Positions 7,986 through 15,367 of a stretch of 36,100 bases of DNA are shown piece after piece. Below the pieces are notes generated by a model. It was not told where the DNA came from. It ran no database searches and worked only from the letters and a program-made list of their open reading frames with translations. Made by a program: the position numbers and the translations under genes. Source of the stretch: a virus. The stretch covers positions 1 to 36,100 of the IMG/VR virus record IMGVR_UViG_3300031600_000013; one strand, 5' to 3'. Each line of letters begins with the position of its first letter. Within the stretch, counting starts at the first letter, position 1.

Positions 7986-8306
7986 ATGAGGAAACTGTCC
8001 GATGAACAAGAATGGTCATTGTTGGAGCGCTATCATCTGAATAAGATGTTCACCGCGAAGGCGCGTGAGATCACCGACGACTACATCGCCGTGACCGTCG
8101 GGATTAGCCCCACAGACGTGCTGTGCATCTTACGTGGCAGGACCCACAAAGCCTTGCAAAAATACCGTGAGAAAGTCATGACGCTGGCGGCTAAGCGAGA
8201 TCACAACAAATCTCACGCCGCCCAGCACAGCGACAAAGTATTGATGGCAGAGTTCAACTTGACGGAAAAAGAAATGAAGAGCATCCTCAGAACACGTCGA
8301 GGATAA
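7986..8306 (+). CDS. small helix-turn-helix-like protein, 106 aa
   Basis: ATG at 7986 with AAGGA at 7971-7975. The protein is short, basic and fully helical. Two segments look like HTH units: DDYIAVTVGISPTDVLCILRG (about residues 31-51) and HSDKVLMAEFNLTEKEMKSIL (about 80-101). Each has a short turn between a helix and a probable recognition helix. It is probably a DNA-binding regulator, but the target is unknown. The gene is preceded by a leader repeat shared with the DHH gene and followed at once by a hairpin with the TATGCCG motif, so it is probably transcribed alone. Confidence 0.6.
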   Translation: MRKLSDEQEWSLLERYHLNKMFTAKAREITDDYIAVTVGISPTDVLCILRGRTHKALQKYREKVMTLAAKRDHNKSHAAQHSDKVLMAEFNLTEKEMKSILRTRRG

Positions 8307-8312
8307 AAGCAT

Positions 8313-8348
8313 AGAGACAGGGCCTCACCCCTGTCTCTTTTTATGCCG
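8313..8348 (+). terminator. hairpin terminator with TATGCCG tail
   Basis: Stem 8313-8322 pairs with 8329-8338 (10 bp, loop CCTCAC), followed by a T-run and TATGCCG (8342-8348). GCAT at 8309-8312 can extend the pairing with ATGC at 8343-8346. It ends the HTH gene. Confidence 0.85.
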
Positions 8349-8385
8349 TCGAGTGATCGTCTGAACACTCACAACGGAGGCCGCT

Positions 8386-9396
8386 ATGAGCATCACGTGG
8401 CCGGATTTCAAACTGCCGCCTATCAATCTTTACAACGTCCCATTACTTTACCCGGAGTCACCCATGAACGAGCCTCTACAGCCCTTAGGTCAGCGCTTCC
8501 TTTTTTGGAAGCAACGCAGTGTGCAAGAACAGTTGTCGCATTCACCTGAAGATCAGTACCTGGGGGCTTTACAACGCATCCAACAACAAGGCCGATGGAT
8601 CAACAATGACCGCACCGGCATACGGTGCCTAACCGTCATTAACATAGACTTCACGTACAACGTGGGTGCTGGGGTGTTCCCTTTGGTGACCACCCGCAAG
8701 TTGGGCATTAAGACCGCCATCGGTGAGTTGCTGGGGTATCTGCGCGGCTACACCAACGCCGAAGACTTCGCCGCCCTGGGCGCTAAGTCCTGGTACATGA
8801 ACGCCAACGAGACCCCCGCCTGGCTGGCCAACCCCCACCGCAAAGGTGAGAACGACACTGGACCGATCTACGGCGCGGTCGCTCGCGACTGGCCTAAACA
8901 CGACGGCACGACTATGGATCTGCTGACTAAGATCGTCGACAACCTGACCAAAGGCGTCGACGACCGTGGGGAGATCCTCACCTTCTGGAATCCGGGCATG
9001 TTTGAGTTGGGGTGTTTGCGGCCTTGTATGTACGAGCACCATTTCTCCCTGCTGGATGGCGTACTTCACATGAACTCCACCCAGCGCAGCTGGGACGGTG
9101 CGCTGGGCGGCCCTGCCAACATGGTGCAGTGTTATGTGTTGCTGGCTTTGATGGCCAGGATCACCGGGCATAAGCCTGGGGTGGTCAACCACCGCGTGGT
9201 AAACGCACATCTGTACGACGCTCAGCTCGAGCTGTTCAAAGAGCAAATCGAACGTAGGCCGTTCAGCGCACCGACACTGGAAATCGATGAGCGCATACAG
9301 ACCCTGGACGACCTACTGACGTGGGTGACGCCTGAGCACTTTACCGTGCACGGCTACGAGCATCACCCTGCGATCCAGTACCCGTTTGCCATCTGA
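8386..9396 (+). CDS. thyA: thymidylate synthase (ThyA family), 336 aa
   Basis: Converts dUMP to dTMP using methylene-tetrahydrofolate, in the cytoplasm. Visible family features: DRTG (75-78), the FPLVTTRKL segment, GELLGYLRG, catalytic Cys214 in RPCMYEHHF, the phosphate-binding QRSWD (233-237), GGPANMV with Asn245 (the Asn that marks dUMP rather than dCMP substrates), and a C-terminus YEHHPAIQYPFAI close to the bacterial end. PCM replaces the usual PCH. It has about 50 residues before the normal fold start. Two starts are possible: ATG 8386 (GGAGG at 8374-8378) and ATG 8464 (CGGAG at 8454-8458), the latter giving 310 aa. It follows a terminator with no obvious promoter element. Confidence 0.95.
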   Translation: MSITWPDFKLPPINLYNVPLLYPESPMNEPLQPLGQRFLFWKQRSVQEQLSHSPEDQYLGALQRIQQQGRWINNDRTGIRCLTVINIDFTYNVGAGVFPLVTTRKLGIKTAIGELLGYLRGYTNAEDFAALGAKSWYMNANETPAWLANPHRKGENDTGPIYGAVARDWPKHDGTTMDLLTKIVDNLTKGVDDRGEILTFWNPGMFELGCLRPCMYEHHFSLLDGVLHMNSTQRSWDGALGGPANMVQCYVLLALMARITGHKPGVVNHRVVNAHLYDAQLELFKEQIERRPFSAPTLEIDERIQTLDDLLTWVTPEHFTVHGYEHHPAIQYPFAI

Positions 9397-9435
9397 TGAC
9401 CCTCTACACCCATGCAAACGAACCTAAATAACTAC
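9397..9435 (+). repeat. direct repeat copy 2, leader/promoter-like
   Basis: Second copy of the segment at 7929-7966, located between the thymidylate synthase stop and the DHH gene. Differences are few (one transition, one inserted base in the middle). The copies share CCTAAATAACTAC and the A-rich stretch that follows. It is probably a duplicated promoter or leader. Confidence 0.6.
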
Positions 9436-9454
9436 CAAAAAAGGAAATACTAAC

Positions 9455-10588
9455 ATGATACACCACATCAGCCACATCGATCTAGACGGCTACACCTGTA
9501 GCCACATCGTGGCCTCGGTACACACCGACCCAGACACCCTGCGTCAAACCAACGTCGATTACGGCGAGCTCACAGAGCATTTGATCACGGTGTTGTCCGC
9601 GGTCGATCCGGTCAACCCATTGGAAGAGCTTTTGATCACGGATCTCAATTTAAAGACAGACGCCGTGGATGCGATACTGCAGTACCGTGACCGCTATCGG
9701 TTACTGACGCTGATCGATCACCATCAAAACGATGAACGTGAGATGGATCGGCTGGACGAAAACGTCAACTGCCGCCTGGTGCTGGATCCTGCGTACAGTG
9801 CGACGTGGCTAACAGCCCATCACCTGTGTGATGAGCAGTATCTGACGGGATCGTTTCTAGCGCTAGTGGAAATCGTCGATGCGTACGACATGTATCAGGT
9901 CGGGGATACCGCACGATTCCCTTTAGGGTACGTGTTAAACGAGTGGTTCATGGACGTCATTAATCAAGCCCGACCCGTGTTAGCCCCAGAAGGCGTACGT
10001 ATACTGTCTAACGAGCTGTTGTCGTTCTACAAAGATATATCCTTAGAGCTTCAAATCAAGTACCCTGCGGCGGAGGTGTGTGATCTTTTGTACCAGCTTT
10101 TGATGGAGTCGATTCACGTTGATATTCCGGAACGCTTTCGCGATATTGGGCTGATCGACCCGGACCGTTACCACGCCACCGATAACGCGGTTCACTGCAG
10201 TGCTTACCCACAGCGTGTGGCAGCGTTACTGGCAGCGGCGGGGATAGGACCCCACGGCATTGCTCAGGATTATCTGATCGAGATCGACGACGTCACCCTA
10301 CTGATGTCTCCCGTAAAGCTTCCTCGTGGCGTCTTGTTTCAGCTGATGTACACGTTGGGAGTCGTTGACATCCACGTGATGATGACCGACTCGGTAAAAG
10401 GGCGCGTCGAGTTCCGGCAGCACAAACTCAAACCGCACGTGGATCTGTCTCAGGTCGCTCACTTGTGGGGCGGTGGGGGGCACATCGGTGCAGCCGGGTG
10501 CCACACGCAACAAGGCTGGACGTCGTTTGAGCCTGAAGTAATAGAAATCCTAACCAAACAACTCCGGAAATTGACCCCCGATGAGTAA
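9455..10588 (+). CDS. DHH-family phosphoesterase, 377 aa
   Basis: The motifs of the DHH/DHHA1 superfamily are present in order: HIDLDG (7-12, metal ligands Asp9 and Asp11), TDL (62-64), DHH (88-90) and the C-terminal DHHA1 motif GGGGHIGAAG (339-348), which binds substrate phosphate. Members include NrnA-type nanoRNases/pAp phosphatases, c-di-AMP phosphodiesterases and RecJ. With no OB fold or CBS/PAS domain, the size best fits a NrnA-like enzyme that acts on short oligonucleotides or pAp. A role in nucleotide recycling, next to thymidylate synthase, is inferred. The stop overlaps the start of the next gene. Confidence 0.9.
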   Translation: MIHHISHIDLDGYTCSHIVASVHTDPDTLRQTNVDYGELTEHLITVLSAVDPVNPLEELLITDLNLKTDAVDAILQYRDRYRLLTLIDHHQNDEREMDRLDENVNCRLVLDPAYSATWLTAHHLCDEQYLTGSFLALVEIVDAYDMYQVGDTARFPLGYVLNEWFMDVINQARPVLAPEGVRILSNELLSFYKDISLELQIKYPAAEVCDLLYQLLMESIHVDIPERFRDIGLIDPDRYHATDNAVHCSAYPQRVAALLAAAGIGPHGIAQDYLIEIDDVTLLMSPVKLPRGVLFQLMYTLGVVDIHVMMTDSVKGRVEFRQHKLKPHVDLSQVAHLWGGGGHIGAAGCHTQQGWTSFEPEVIEILTKQLRKLTPDE

Positions 10589-10778
10589 AATAACCGGCCA
10601 TCAACGTCTGACCATGCTGGCGGCCGTTACCACCGCCATAGGGCTGGGTGTGGATCGACCTTTGTGCGATCGTCTGGTGTCATTGCCACCCGTGCAGGCA
10701 GAAGAAGACCGTCAGCGTCGTCTGTCCGCCGCGACCGATAAACGCCAACGTCGCCTGGCTAAAAGGCGACCCACCTAA
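10581..10778 (+). CDS. small basic protein, 65 aa
   Basis: ATG at 10581 overlaps the DHH gene stop by 8 bases, so it is probably coupled. The N-terminal half is hydrophobic with alanine (LTMLAAVTTAIGLG), but too short and polar to call a membrane helix with confidence. The C-terminal half is strongly basic and helical (EEDRQRRL, then DKRQRRLAKRR), suitable for binding nucleic acid. The function is unknown. Confidence 0.5.
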   Translation: MSKITGHQRLTMLAAVTTAIGLGVDRPLCDRLVSLPPVQAEEDRQRRLSAATDKRQRRLAKRRPT

Positions 10779-10803
10779 ACACGCACATCAAAGGAGATCC
10801 ACT

Positions 10804-11259
10804 GTGAACGATACACTGGATACAGACACCACCGCGTTTTTTCGGGGGACTGAGTATCTGGGGTGGTTTCACCCTGTTTCTGGGTACACAGGGCTTTACG
10901 AGGTGCATTACCACTCCAACGACCCTGACAAAGCCGTGGTGGTGGTGGCCAACTGCACGCTGTCCATCGGCGAGACGCTGGGGAATATACTGGACACGCT
11001 GGCGGTCAAACACCCGACCCTTTTGGTCGGTGTGCGTAAGAAACCGTCGCAGGTTAACTACCGCCCCATAGGGGATCGGTTGTGGTGTTTGATGCTGACG
11101 CCTATGGCCGACCCTCAGTACGTGCAACGGTACGCGGACCGCTCTGTGGTGCAATTAGTCTGGTCCGATGACCACCATCGATTCCCCTGGAACGAGAAGT
11201 GGGAGTACCATCCAGAAGTGCAGCATCTGTTGCCGGGTGGGACGAGAGTTCTCCACTAA
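10804..11259 (+). CDS. unknown protein, 151 aa
   Basis: The frame is open from 10648, but a GTG at 10804 preceded by AAGGAG (10791-10796) is the best start, because the upstream part is the shadow of the 65-aa gene. The protein is soluble, with several beta strands (KAVVVVANCTLSIG, TLLVGVRKK, RLWCLMLTPM, SVVQLVWSDD) and acidic and aromatic turns. No catalytic motif is recognised. The next gene follows after 14 bases. Confidence 0.6.
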   Translation: MNDTLDTDTTAFFRGTEYLGWFHPVSGYTGLYEVHYHSNDPDKAVVVVANCTLSIGETLGNILDTLAVKHPTLLVGVRKKPSQVNYRPIGDRLWCLMLTPMADPQYVQRYADRSVVQLVWSDDHHRFPWNEKWEYHPEVQHLLPGGTRVLH

Positions 11260-11273
11260 CAGGATAATAACAT

Positions 11274-11711
11274 ATGAACACGGCGCTTACTGTGCAGCAA
11301 CGCAAGTACCACCGCCTTAAAGACGCGGTCCTTAAAGAGGGGTTTAGATACCATCTCCTGTACAACGTACATCACCCAGAGACACTCCCTGCGTTGCATG
11401 GGGTTGTCTTTGTATCTTACGACCAACTGATGGAGGTAAACGGTCACTCACCCCACCCAGACACCTCAGACTCTGTTGTCTGGGTGGTCCACACCTCAGA
11501 GGAGGCTTTAACTGCACCGCGCCGGTGTTTTAAGTCGCACATCCCCGCCTCTATATGCATGCTGTCGACGTCGGTTGGGTCGTTAAGCTCAGACTATGCA
11601 GTGGATGAGATCCGGTCCGCGCTACCGGTGGTGCCTGGGCATCATTGCCAGTCCATTTCAGACTGGCTTAAGCGCAGCATTCCCACGACAACATTTATAA
11701 GGAACCTGTAA
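11274..11711 (+). CDS. unknown protein, 145 aa
   Basis: ATG at 11274 with AGGATAATAACAT upstream. The product is mixed alpha/beta with an N-terminal helix (QQRKYHRLKDAVLKEGF) and strands (GVVFVSYDQL, DSVVWVVHTS). There is no signal peptide or membrane segment. Its TAA and the next gene's ATG share one base (11711), so it is coupled to the lytic transglycosylase. I do not recognise the family. Confidence 0.6.
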   Translation: MNTALTVQQRKYHRLKDAVLKEGFRYHLLYNVHHPETLPALHGVVFVSYDQLMEVNGHSPHPDTSDSVVWVVHTSEEALTAPRRCFKSHIPASICMLSTSVGSLSSDYAVDEIRSALPVVPGHHCQSISDWLKRSIPTTTFIRNL

Positions 11712-12205
11712 TGAGACACATCCTCTTATTTCTCATCGCGTTGATGAGCACCACCGCCGCGACAGCACAGTCGTGCCCTACGTTCACGACCGAGCAGGAC
11801 ATCCTACTGCGTAAAGCCTACGCGATCGGTAATTATCGTGAGTGGGGTTACACCTTAGCCGCCATCGTGTGGCGTGAATCCTTTGTGGATGAGTACATCG
11901 TCCGCATCAACGGCCAAGACGGTCAGCAGGGCTCCTACGGCGTCGCCCACATGCAAATCACCACCGCCGCCTACCTAATGGGTGAGAAGAATATATGGCG
12001 TGCTAAAGCAGAGCTAGCACTTCTCATGATCAATGACGATACAGAGGCATTGCTGCTGGCCTTGAGGTATTTAAAGAAACACGAGAGTCTGGGCTGGCGC
12101 GGCATGGTGGCACGTTACAACGGCAGTGGACCGGCCGCCCGACGTTATTCGAAGGACGTGATATCCAAAGTTAAAACGCTGCAGACCTGTATGTACCGAG
12201 GGTAG
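11711..12205 (+). CDS. exported SLT-type lytic transglycosylase (endolysin), 164 aa
   Basis: Cleaves peptidoglycan glycan strands at lysis. Residues 1-20 form a signal peptide (hydrophobic ILLFLIALMSTTAATA, then AQS), so the enzyme is probably exported by the Sec pathway. The SLT/lysozyme-like fold is shown by the catalytic Glu56 in WRES, the conserved GSYGVAHMQIT (74-84) and YNGSG (136-140). The cysteines at 22 and 160 could form a disulphide in the periplasm. A small two-helix membrane protein follows after 6 bases, which fits a lysis pair. Spanins are not here but near 34.5-35.4 kb. Confidence 0.85.
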   Translation: MRHILLFLIALMSTTAATAQSCPTFTTEQDILLRKAYAIGNYREWGYTLAAIVWRESFVDEYIVRINGQDGQQGSYGVAHMQITTAAYLMGEKNIWRAKAELALLMINDDTEALLLALRYLKKHESLGWRGMVARYNGSGPAARRYSKDVISKVKTLQTCMYRG

Positions 12206-12211
12206 TCCGCC

Positions 12212-12421
12212 ATGACCATAATCTTGTGCTTGTTGGTATGGGCTGTGCTGGCGGTTGTACTTGTCAATGTGTTTCACTATCTGGCGGTGACAAAGAAGTG
12301 GGTGCGTATCGCACCCACTGTCTGGACTGCGATGTTGCTGTCCGTATTCTTGCCTTGGAGTTTAGTGGCTTTAGGTGTACTCGCCTGGCACGTCACGTTT
12401 CAAAGGCGGGGACCTAAATAA
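12212..12421 (+). CDS. two-TM membrane protein, holin candidate, 69 aa
   Basis: ATG at 12212, 6 bases after the transglycosylase stop. Two hydrophobic helices are visible: residues 2-24 (IILCLLVWAVLAVVLVNVFHYL) and about 37-62 (VWTAMLLSVFLPWSLVALGVLAW), joined by a short basic loop, and the protein ends in a basic tail (QRRGPK). Size, topology and the neighbour endolysin fit a class II holin. Because the endolysin carries a signal peptide, the protein may instead act as a pinholin or an export partner. Function is inferred from context. Confidence 0.6.
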   Translation: MTIILCLLVWAVLAVVLVNVFHYLAVTKKWVRIAPTVWTAMLLSVFLPWSLVALGVLAWHVTFQRRGPK

Positions 12422-12428
12422 TTACAGG

Positions 12429-12480
12429 TAGACATTATCTTATTGCATCGTAATACCCCGTACTTTAGTGCGGGGAGTTT
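12429..12480 (+). repeat. leader module A: promoter-like element plus CCCCGTAC hairpin
   Basis: It runs TAGACATTAT (12429-12438), CTTATTG, CCGTAATACC-like sequence and a hairpin with stem 12456-12463/12468-12475 and TTTA loop, followed by AGTTTCAA. Related copies lie at 14617, 15412 and 15467. It precedes the small ORF at 12563. It could be a promoter with a 5' hairpin, or a remnant of a TnpB-type guide RNA end. Confidence 0.6.
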
Positions 12481-12562
12481 CAATAGAAGCCGTCGGCCAT
12501 CTGGACGAGACTAACTTCGACGAGTTGAACGACTGACCCACCTGTAAAAAAAGGATCTGCCC
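12477..12562 (+). other. untranslated leader with a possible gene fragment
   Basis: After hairpin A the frame that reads EAVGHLDETNFDEL and ends with a TGA at 12535-12537 looks protein-like but has no clear start. It is likely a remnant of a gene end, or chance. The rest is leader sequence to the ORF at 12563, and it shares CACCTGT with the region after hairpin C. Confidence 0.3.
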
Positions 12563-12691
12563 ATGTTAGCCATTTTCGATAAAGGTCAGTGGTATTTCAA
12601 AGTCACCGCTGACAACTGGGTCCACGTAGGCCCCAAACTCCGAGACCTGGAGACGGTTCTCCGGGGGCTCGGCATCACCGTAGGCCGATAG
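12563..12691 (+). CDS. small ORF, 42 aa
   Basis: ATG at 12563 after AAGGA (12551-12555). The product starts MLAIFDKGQWYFKVTADNW and continues with helix-forming LRDLETVLRGLG before a TAG at 12689-12691. The composition is typical for a small phage protein (a strand pair, then a helix). It lies between leader module A and the hairpin at 12705. I do not recognise a family, and its reality rests on the ribosome site and composition. Confidence 0.55.
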   Translation: MLAIFDKGQWYFKVTADNWVHVGPKLRDLETVLRGLGITVGR

Positions 12692-12704
12692 AGCCTACTA
12701 CGCC

Positions 12705-12725
12705 CCCCGTACTGTATGTACGGGG
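12705..12725 (+). repeat. CCCCGTAC hairpin (copy E)
   Basis: Perfect 8-bp stem 12705-12712/12718-12725 with loop TGTAT. The stem sequence is the same as in copies A and C, but the surrounding conserved parts are missing. It lies between two small ORFs and may act as a terminator or an mRNA-stabilising hairpin. Confidence 0.6.
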
Positions 12726-12750
12726 ATATCCACACCACAGGAGCATCACC

Positions 12751-12864
12751 ATGCGAACTATCCACAACGCACTGGAAGATCGGGAGCTGAATGAGCAACC
12801 GACAAAAGACGAAGAAGAAGAGCACGAGCGTAAGCGCAAAGAATACGGACACGACCAAGATTAG
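12751..12864 (+). CDS. small acidic/basic ORF, 37 aa
   Basis: ATG at 12751 with CAGGAG at 12738-12743. The peptide is highly charged: EDRELNEQPTKDEEEEHERK, then RKEYGHDQD. It has no hydrophobic segment. It is followed by the terminator at 12891. It is probably a real small phage protein because of its strong ribosome-binding site, but its function is unknown. Confidence 0.5.
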   Translation: MRTIHNALEDRELNEQPTKDEEEEHERKRKEYGHDQD

Positions 12865-12890
12865 CACCGGCCGTATTCGGCAGTACGCGT

Positions 12891-12918
12891 AGGGGAGGTG
12901 TGCCTCCCCTATGTTTTT
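12891..12918 (+). terminator. hairpin terminator with T-run
   Basis: Stem 12891-12898 pairs with 12903-12910 (8 bp, loop TGTG). TATG and a TTTTTT run follow. Only the first four letters of the TATGCCG motif are present, then a canonical U-tract. It separates the small ORFs from the gene at 12943. Confidence 0.8.
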
Positions 12919-12942
12919 TGTTTGAAGATAAAGGATGTTGGG

Positions 12943-13491
12943 ATGCTTATCCATGCTGTTCGCGTTAAAAGGCCTTACCCTACCCTGTACCATCTATCGT
13001 TTAATGCGGACATAGAAGGTCTATGGAAGCCACAGATCCCAGATGGCAGCTACGAAGACGACCCTGGCGACCCTACGTTGTACACCGAACCTTCCACGCC
13101 TAGGATCTCTTTGTCGCCTACCGTGGAACAGTGTTTCCAGGCGGTGTACGCCAACGTTAAGCACCTGTTTGCGGATTCGCCCGACCGTACGGTAACCTTT
13201 AATGTATACCGTGCGGTTTTTAACGGTCGTGAAAAGCTTGTTTATCCTGATACGTTGTCCAAACAACGTATGGTGCACGACGCGCACATCACCAAAGAGC
13301 ACTGTGTATTAACCCCTCTAAGAATGGAATGGGTATCACAAGTAAGGGTGCAAGAACCCTCCAAGCAAGATCAGCGCCCCTATTACGCCTTCGGTGATTT
13401 GTCCGGTGGAGTGTATGGCTGGTTGCCCCACGCGATACGCTATAACGCTGTTTCTAGCGAATGCGTACTACCTCCGTCACTCAACTGGTAA
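12943..13491 (+). CDS. unknown conserved-type protein, 182 aa
   Basis: The frame opens at GTG 12898, but that codon lies in the terminator hairpin. ATG 12943 has AAGGA (12931-12935) upstream and is the likely start. The protein begins with a strand-rich region (HAVRVKRPYPTLYHLSF), then an acidic part (YEDDPGDPTLYTEPSTP), and a segment ISLSPTVEQCFQAVYANVKHLF with alternating helices. It looks like a compact phage accessory protein of a conserved but uncharacterised type. The next gene follows after 7 bases. Confidence 0.6.
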   Translation: MLIHAVRVKRPYPTLYHLSFNADIEGLWKPQIPDGSYEDDPGDPTLYTEPSTPRISLSPTVEQCFQAVYANVKHLFADSPDRTVTFNVYRAVFNGREKLVYPDTLSKQRMVHDAHITKEHCVLTPLRMEWVSQVRVQEPSKQDQRPYYAFGDLSGGVYGWLPHAIRYNAVSSECVLPPSLNW

Positions 13492-13498
13492 CCCCCAC

Positions 13499-14074
13499 AT
13501 GAACACGTCACACACCGTCTCTACGGAGGCCTCCGATTTACTGCGATTGTCTAAGAGCGCTTTGGCGGATAACCCTGTGTACGTCCTACTGACCGACACG
13601 GGTACGGGTTTTTCTAAGTTGTCCAAAGCGATAACGGGGGATCCTTTCAATCACGTCTCACTGGCCTTAGACAGCGATTTAGAGTATGTCTATACCTACG
13701 CACTGGTCACGACCACCAACGGCCGTAGAGGCGGTCTGAAGCGTGAATCCAAGGCCATGCTAAAAGGCGCCAGGTACAGTCTGTATGAGATGTCCCTCAC
13801 CAAGGACATGTACTTCAAACTGGTCAGTCGCCTTAACCACCTGGAAGACAACGTCTCCCAGACAGGCTACAATCATTGGGGTTTGGTCAACACGTTGCCG
13901 GGTAAAGAGATCTTTGCTTCAACAGCCGAAGTGATGATCTGCAGTCAGTTTCTGGCGTCTGTCATGGCCGATGCGGGCGTGGAGTTCTTTAAAGGTCGTG
14001 CTCACAGCACGATAAAGCCCTACGACTTCGTCCGCAGCAAGCTGCTAAAACACGTCCGCCGAGGGACATTTTAA
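13499..14074 (+). CDS. permuted NlpC/P60-like (YiiX-type) cysteine peptidase fold, 191 aa
   Basis: ATG at 13499 is preferred to the upstream opening at 13394, which lies inside the previous gene. The pattern is that of circularly permuted papain-like NlpC/P60 proteins: a strand VYVLLTDTGTGFSKL (27-41), the catalytic His in PFNHVSLALD (His52), and later the catalytic Cys in EVMICSQFLAS (Cys148), with a final IKPYDF. Members of this fold include YiiX, LRAT-like and amidase proteins that act on amide or thioester bonds in cell wall or lipid substrates. The substrate is unknown here. No signal peptide is present, so it should act in the cytoplasm or in the virion. Confidence 0.75.
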   Translation: MNTSHTVSTEASDLLRLSKSALADNPVYVLLTDTGTGFSKLSKAITGDPFNHVSLALDSDLEYVYTYALVTTTNGRRGGLKRESKAMLKGARYSLYEMSLTKDMYFKLVSRLNHLEDNVSQTGYNHWGLVNTLPGKEIFASTAEVMICSQFLASVMADAGVEFFKGRAHSTIKPYDFVRSKLLKHVRRGTF

Positions 14075-14075
14075 C

Positions 14076-14615
14076 ATGGCCACCACCTGGCACCCCGACT
14101 TTGCACCGTCTTATACGCCCAAACAAATGCTGACCATGGGCGTGTTTGAGGGCAAATACATCAACGCCATCAAAGGCCTACCCAGTGACTGGTACGACCT
14201 GCCCAAAGTCGTAGGGCCCAAAGACGACCCGGATGTCACCTTAAACCATTTTAAAGTCAAGTCCCGTCAGCCTTTATCGGTGTGGCGTCAAAACGACTGG
14301 ACCACCAAAAACTCACCACTGGGGCATTTTGAGTGGTATGTTTTGTACTTCCTAGGGCGCAGGCTGCCCAAAGAAGACGACTGGCAGGTCAAGCGCTGGC
14401 GATCCTTTGTGGCACGGCACATGGGTCAGATCAACGCGTCGTGCAAGCTCACCGACGACACATGCCACACCAAACAGCGCCAAGGCCTGCTGCAGTGGGC
14501 TTGGGATTCCCACACCGAGATGACCGATGAGCAGCTCAAAAAGAACCTGAACAAGATGCTTCGCAGTACGGGTACACGCGTCTCTACCGAGTCTGTTGTA
14601 TCGTCACGATGGTAG
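14076..14615 (+). CDS. conserved protein of unknown function, 179 aa
   Basis: ATG at 14076 abuts the previous gene (the stop ends at 14074). The sequence matches a widely spread but uncharacterised family: MLTMGVFEGKYIN near the start, LGHFEWYVLYFLGRR in the middle, VKRWRSFVARHMGQI and a Cys-containing TDDTCHTKQRQGLLQWAWDS near the end. Such proteins are about this size and occur in phages and bacteria. The conserved Trp, Arg and Gln residues suggest a compact helical enzyme or binding protein, but no function is established that I can name. It precedes leader module B. Confidence 0.7.
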   Translation: MATTWHPDFAPSYTPKQMLTMGVFEGKYINAIKGLPSDWYDLPKVVGPKDDPDVTLNHFKVKSRQPLSVWRQNDWTTKNSPLGHFEWYVLYFLGRRLPKEDDWQVKRWRSFVARHMGQINASCKLTDDTCHTKQRQGLLQWAWDSHTEMTDEQLKKNLNKMLRSTGTRVSTESVVSSRW

Positions 14616-14616
14616 C

Positions 14617-14655
14617 CTTATCTTATTGCACCGTAATACCCTGTACTTAGGAGTA
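14617..14655 (+). repeat. leader module B upstream of SSB gene
   Basis: It contains TTATCTTATTG, CACCGTAATACC and a short GTAC/GTAC hairpin whose loop contains the TAGGAG ribosome site of the gene at 14660. It resembles modules A and D but the stem is shortened and the hairpin encloses the Shine-Dalgarno, which could control translation. Confidence 0.55.
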
Positions 14656-14659
14656 CACC

Positions 14660-15346
14660 ATGAGCAACGAGTTGACCACCCCAGCAAAACCCACCAAACT
14701 GCTGATAGAGAAAAACCTCAAAGGCGAATTGATCAAAGGGCGCATTGAGGACGCCACATTGCTGTACGTGCAGCTGCAAGTTGGGGAATTGGCCTTCGGT
14801 TCAGAAACCGATCTCAACCTCGTCGTTCAGATGGCCGTCACGGAGGACACGGCGAAAAACTGGAAAGCGACATTCCCCAAGAACGGGTGTCGTGAAGTAC
14901 CTAACGAGACGTTTGCCAAAACCTACAAAACCAGCCCACCGTACCCTGAGGAAGAAAAGCAACACGTCCTCAAACTGAAGTCCCGGGGCACGTACCACCA
15001 AGACGACGAAGAACGGGATATCAAGGCGGGAGATCTTATCCCGTATGAAACCCTGACGCGTCCCAAACTGTACGAGGTACGTGAGGGTAAGGCTGTGGAC
15101 GTCACTAAGGAGGTGCAACCGGCAAACGGATCCAGGGGCATCGTGGCGTTCCGTACCGCCAACAACAAGTTTGGTACCTTCCCTGTACTGTCAGGCGTAC
15201 TGGTGACCGACCTCATCGAAGCGCAGCAGCAGGCCAGCATCGCGTCGATCTTCGGCATCACGGAAGACACTCCGGCCACGAATCGACTGTCGTCAGAGGC
15301 GGCAGTCGACGATGACGACGACGCCGGTGATGACAGCGAGTACTGA
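14660..15346 (+). CDS. ssDNA-binding protein (T7 gp2.5-like type), 228 aa
   Basis: Binds and protects single-stranded DNA during replication and recombination. The region of residues 25-185 has the strand pattern of phage OB-fold SSBs: an early GRIEDATLLYVQLQ, a middle HVLKLKSRGTYH, PYETLTRPKLYEV and the conserved NGSRGIVAF before the last strands. The C-terminus is intensely acidic (VDDDDDAGDDSEY), as in SSBs that recruit polymerase and other partners through an acidic tail. It has a strong leader module with the Shine-Dalgarno in a hairpin loop, and ends before the terminator at 15368. Assigned by pattern, without a database match. Confidence 0.75.
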   Translation: MSNELTTPAKPTKLLIEKNLKGELIKGRIEDATLLYVQLQVGELAFGSETDLNLVVQMAVTEDTAKNWKATFPKNGCREVPNETFAKTYKTSPPYPEEEKQHVLKLKSRGTYHQDDEERDIKAGDLIPYETLTRPKLYEVREGKAVDVTKEVQPANGSRGIVAFRTANNKFGTFPVLSGVLVTDLIEAQQQASIASIFGITEDTPATNRLSSEAAVDDDDDAGDDSEY

Positions 15347-15367
15347 ACGGATTAACATAGAACGCTA

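Noticed and set aside
8629-9246. 205-codon open frame on the minus strand opposite thymidylate synthase
   Set aside because: It is an antisense shadow of a clear ThyA gene with all its catalytic motifs, and it has no ribosome site of its own.
10648-10803. Upstream extension of the 151-aa gene
   Set aside because: It is the out-of-frame shadow of the 65-aa gene; GTG 10804 has AAGGAG at the right distance.
13394-13498. Upstream extension of the NlpC/P60-like gene
   Set aside because: It lies within the coding part of the previous gene in another frame, and the ATG at 13499 starts the conserved domain.
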